Of a DNA stretch of 9,181 bases, positions 7,345-9,181 are shown piece after piece. The stretch lies in assembly GCA_017483405.1 (NCBI GenBank), contig JAFUWP010000345.1, forward strand, positions 1 through 9,181, in the 5' to 3' direction. Position numbers and translations under genes: made by a program. How positions within the stretch are numbered: position 1 is the first letter of the stretch; each line of letters starts with the position of its first letter. The DNA comes from Oscillospiraceae bacterium (GTDB lineage Bacteria; Bacillota; Clostridia; Oscillospirales; Ruminococcaceae). The notes below the pieces were generated by a model. The model saw nothing but the letters and a program-made list of their open reading frames with translations, was not told where the DNA came from and did no database searches.

Positions 7345-7354
7345 CGGAGAAAAT

Positions 7355-7387
7355 ATTTGAGATTTATTTGAGAAATATTTCTGAAAT
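7355..7387. repeat. Three tandem 11-bp repeats over the -35 region, candidate operator
   Basis: Read on the plus strand the units are ATTTGAGATTT, ATTTGAGAAAT and ATTTCTGAAAT, directly abutting. On the minus strand, the sense of the gene they precede, they end 10 nt before the -10 box; a weaker fourth unit (ATTTTCTCCGT) overlaps the first base of that box. One helical turn per repeat is the pattern bound by OmpR/PhoB-type and SARP-type regulators. The first two plus-strand units differ at 2 of 11 positions. The block also contains a 12-bp perfect palindrome (AGAAATATTTCT, 7371-7382), so a dimeric repressor is the alternative. The function is inferred. Confidence 0.5.
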
Positions 7388-7395
7388 GTTAAAGC

Positions 7396-7432
7396 AAAAA
7401 AAATTGTCTGTATGATTCAATCATACAGACAA
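7396..7432 (-). terminator. Intrinsic terminator overlapping the end of the 138-residue gene
   Basis: A perfect 12-bp stem (TTGTCTGTATGA at 7404-7415, TCATACAGACAA at 7421-7432, loop 5 nt) is followed on the minus strand by eight T at 7403-7396. The TGA stop (7419-7417) lies partly in the loop, so the upstream stem arm is the gene's last codons. It ends the glycosyltransferase/rmd/hypothetical run and separates it from the next gene's promoter. Confidence 0.9.
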
Positions 7433-7833
7433 AATTCAAGAAGATACCATTCGTTCCCCACATGAATATAGCGAGGACATTCCGATACAGAGCCTAAAAA
7501 ATAGCTATGGTCTTTGCCGAATGAATAGATTTCGGCATGATGTTCTTTCAGTTCCATCAGAATTTTTTCTGTATCAGAAGGGGAAATATGCCATTCTTTC
7601 AGAAGATTTTCGATTTCCTGCAAACCATTTTCCATTAATGCTAAATGACAGTGATTCTGTACATAGTCTTTATCATCATCATAAATTTCTGAAAGCAGAA
7701 ATGTCCTGATTGCTTCTTCCGGATTTGTTCCGGCATCAATCGGATAAAGAAAAACATGATAAGAAACACCGTTTCCGCAGTATTCATGTCCTTCATGATT
7801 CTTTAGAATCTGTTTTGTCCGTTCCAGCACCAT
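7417..7833 (-). CDS. Uncharacterised 138-residue protein
   Basis: I do not recognise this family. The protein is soluble in appearance and acidic, with no signal peptide or membrane segment. The N-terminal half has YHVFLYPIDAGTNPEEAIRTF (24-44, a strand then a helix). The middle is an acidic helix-rich part with DDDKD at 52-56, and the C-terminal third is aromatic and beta-like (YSFGKDHSYFLGSV, then YIHVGNEWYLLEF). The translation signal is good: AAGGAG 9 nt before ATG, placed in and just after the end of the rmd-like gene, 25 nt downstream of its stop. It is the last gene of the run, because the terminator stem covers its final codons. Its place after sugar-nucleotide and glycosyltransferase genes might suggest a surface-glycan link, but an unrelated passenger is equally possible. 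The coding call is supported by length, start signals and fit to the terminator. Confidence 0.75.
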   Translation of the reverse strand: MVLERTKQILKNHEGHEYCGNGVSYHVFLYPIDAGTNPEEAIRTFLLSEIYDDDKDYVQNHCHLALMENGLQEIENLLKEWHISPSDTEKILMELKEHHAEIYSFGKDHSYFLGSVSECPRYIHVGNEWYLLEFCLYD

Positions 7834-7858
7834 TCAGATTTGCTCCTTTTTGTATGAT

Positions 7859-8806
7859 TTAAAGAAGGCCGAAATTCTTCCGGTTATGATTCAGCATAGT
7901 TTCCAGTGTTTCCTGTAAGGAGTATTCCGGTTTCCAGCCGGTATCCTCACAGAGCTTGGAAATATCCGCCTCGATAACAGGCACATCCGAAGGACGCATT
8001 CTGTCGGGATTCTGTTCGATGACGATGGATTCCGAACTTAATTCCAGCAGAATATCCAGTAATTCCTGAATCGCAACCGCGTGACCGCTCCCGACATTGT
8101 AAGTTTCTCCGGCATATCCTTTTTCCATCAGCATGACATACGCACGGACAACATCACGGACATCGGAAAAATCGCGTTTCGCGGAAAGATTTCCCACCTG
8201 TATCACAGGCGCACGGAATCCGGCTTCGATTTCGGCAATCTGCAAGGCGAAATCCGCTGCCACAAATGTCGGAGACTGTCCGATTCCGATGTGATTGAAC
8301 GCTCTAACCATCACGATGCCCATGCCATAAGCTTTTGCATAAATTGTACCGAGCATATTCTGACAGGCTTTCGTCACAGCATAGGGATTTGCCGGATGCA
8401 GGGGCGTTTCTTCCCCGACCGGACAGATGCCGTTCTTCAGATAGCCATATTCTTCCCCCGAACCGACAAGCAGAATTCTGGGATAATATTCATCAATACT
8501 CCGGACAGCTTCCAGCAGATGCAGAACACCCTTGATATTCACATCAATCGTGAGTTCCGGATTCGTCCACGATGCCGAAACCGAACTCTGTGCGGCAAGA
8601 TGATAGATATATTTCGGCCGATGCGTCCGGAGCAGATTCCGGATTTCGGATTCCTGCATAATATCGAGCGTAAAGACATCGCAATTTCCGGAGCGGACAT
8701 GTTCACGGGGCAGAACAGTCGCCCCGATATGCAGTGATTTCTGATTGAGTTCCTGAATCAGATAACTGCCGACAAAACCGCCTGCGCCGATAACGAGTGC
8801 ATCCAA
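7859..8806 (-). CDS. rmd: GDP-4-dehydro-6-deoxy-D-mannose reductase-like SDR enzyme
   Basis: This is an extended short-chain dehydrogenase of 315 residues. Its NAD(P)-binding GAGGFVG is at 7-13, LAAQSSV at 70-76, VGSGEEYG at 114-121 supplies the catalytic Ser, and the YxxxK pair is Tyr142/Lys146 (NPYAVTK). The stretch RAFNHIG..Q, then the DFALQIAEIE and VGNLSAKRDFSDVRDVVRAY segments, are close to the Rmd family. Rmd reduces GDP-4-keto-6-deoxymannose to GDP-D-rhamnose, a precursor of surface polysaccharides. Gmd is less likely because it is longer and starts TGxxGQDG. Other GDP- or dTDP-sugar reductases/epimerases remain possible. The start is uncertain: TTG at 8806 has GAGGTG 6 nt upstream and opens close to the Rossmann motif; GTG at 8815 would add three residues but lacks a spaced Shine-Dalgarno. 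The adjacent glycosyltransferase supports a glycan role. No gmd partner is in the window. Confidence 0.85.
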   Translation of the reverse strand: MDALVIGAGGFVGSYLIQELNQKSLHIGATVLPREHVRSGNCDVFTLDIMQESEIRNLLRTHRPKYIYHLAAQSSVSASWTNPELTIDVNIKGVLHLLEAVRSIDEYYPRILLVGSGEEYGYLKNGICPVGEETPLHPANPYAVTKACQNMLGTIYAKAYGMGIVMVRAFNHIGIGQSPTFVAADFALQIAEIEAGFRAPVIQVGNLSAKRDFSDVRDVVRAYVMLMEKGYAGETYNVGSGHAVAIQELLDILLELSSESIVIEQNPDRMRPSDVPVIEADISKLCEDTGWKPEYSLQETLETMLNHNRKNFGLL

Positions 8807-8812
8807 GCGGAA

Positions 8813-8818
8813 CACCTC
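8813..8818 (-). promoter_or_regulatory. Ribosome binding site favouring the TTG start of the rmd-like gene
   Basis: On the minus strand GAGGTG precedes TTG at 8806 by 6 nt. Its own GTG (8815-8813) is the rival start codon. The site decides between 315 and 318 residues. Confidence 0.6.
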
Positions 8819-8832
8819 ACTTTTTTAAAAAT

Positions 8833-9181
8833 TTAGTCATTTCTGAGCACATGCCAGATTTCTTTCATGATAGCATCGCACTGATAGAGTTCGAGTGCTC
8901 TTTTTCGGGCATTTTCGCCGTATTTTCTGCGGAGTTCGGGAGAATCCGCTAATTTTTGAATCGCATCTGCAAGCGACTGCACATCATGCGGAGGGACAGT
9001 CAGGCCGGTTTTCTCATGCAGACTGACATACGGCACACCAGTCGGCAGACTGGTATTGATGACAGGTTTTCCGGCGGTCATGGCCTCCTGCTGAACGATA
9101 CCGAATGCCTCGGAATTTTCGACAGAAGGAAGAATAAAAATATCACAGTCACTGAATGCCGATTTCAAATCAGCATCCGAA
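8833..9181 (-). CDS. GT4-family glycosyltransferase, 5'-partial (C-terminal end)
   Basis: The visible 115 residues are the C-terminal donor-binding half of a GT-B, family 4 retaining glycosyltransferase. The frame is open at the window edge, so the acceptor domain is missing; TTG at 9168 is internal. The signature is the E-x7-E motif from Glu24 to Glu32 (SEAFGIVQQEAM), preceded by DIFILPSVEN (13-22). It is followed by GKPVINT and by GLTVPPHD, typical of the nucleotide-sugar site. A C-terminal helix (SLADAIQKLADSPELRRKYG and on) completes the family pattern. GT4 enzymes transfer mannose, rhamnose, glucose and similar sugars. With an rmd-like gene 26 nt downstream, a GDP-mannose- or GDP-rhamnose-based surface polysaccharide is a reasonable guess. 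The exact donor cannot be read from this part. Confidence 0.92.
   Translation of the reverse strand, partial: SDADLKSAFSDCDIFILPSVENSEAFGIVQQEAMTAGKPVINTSLPTGVPYVSLHEKTGLTVPPHDVQSLADAIQKLADSPELRRKYGENARKRALELYQCDAIMKEIWHVLRND

Noticed and set aside
7404..7432. Inverted repeat as a transposon end or CRISPR-like unit
   Set aside because: It is a single hairpin followed by eight T on the minus strand and fits an intrinsic terminator. No second copy, target duplication or transposase is visible.
7417..7833. 138-residue protein as a toxin, antitoxin or immunity protein
   Set aside because: No toxin motif, DNA-binding domain or partner gene is seen. Position in the operon alone is not enough.
8081..8737. 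218-residue plus-strand open frame
   Set aside because: It is fully antisense to the rmd-like gene, which has all SDR motifs, and shows no domain-like pattern of its own.
5769..9181. Minus-strand region as an NRPS or secondary-metabolite cluster because of the condensation motif
   Set aside because: No adenylation, carrier or thioesterase domain is present. The neighbours are sugar-nucleotide and glycosyltransferase genes, and a terminator separates them from the condensation-fold gene.

Overview
The window looks like a moderately AT-rich chromosome segment from a Gram-positive anaerobe of class Clostridia, most likely a gut Ruminococcus-type bacterium (Oscillospiraceae). The evidence is an ANTAR-domain regulator beside a glutamine synthetase homologue and gltD, an LL-diaminopimelate aminotransferase (DapL), a PurF of the propeptide and Fe-S cysteine type, strong AGGAGG-like ribosome binding sites and frequent GTG/TTG starts. 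The taxonomic call is inference. No mobile element, RNA gene, phage gene or CRISPR array is visible.

Left part, 1 to about 5700, plus strand: a tight five-gene run whose 5' end lies outside the window. The order is gltD (glutamate synthase small subunit, N-terminus cut off), a divergent glutamine synthetase homologue, an ANTAR regulator with a degenerate receiver domain (NitR-like), purF and dapL. Gaps are 3 to 33 nt, each gene has its own Shine-Dalgarno, and a strong hairpin terminator ends the run. All four enzymes belong to families that handle glutamine, glutamate or amino groups: GltD makes glutamate from glutamine, PurF spends glutamine on purines, and DapL uses glutamate as amino donor for lysine and peptidoglycan precursors. 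The ANTAR protein probably controls some or all of this by RNA antitermination. The glutamine synthetase homologue appears to have lost several catalytic and metal-binding residues, so it may be a regulatory or re-purposed relative.

Right part, minus strand: a polysaccharide-type run enters from beyond 9181. It holds the C-terminal end of a GT4 glycosyltransferase, a GDP-4-dehydro-6-deoxy-D-mannose reductase-like SDR enzyme (rmd-like), and a 138-residue protein I cannot identify. The run stops at an intrinsic terminator whose stem includes the last gene's stop codon. After it, a stand-alone condensation/acyltransferase-fold protein (HHxxxDG motif) has its own likely promoter. That promoter carries three 11-bp tandem repeats just upstream of the -10 box, which suggests a dedicated DNA-binding regulator. 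This gene converges on dapL, and both probably share the terminator at 5661-5712.

The points most worth following are the glutamine synthetase homologue with an eroded active site, the pseudo-receiver ANTAR regulator within the same operon, and the 11-bp repeat operator in front of the orphan condensation-fold gene.
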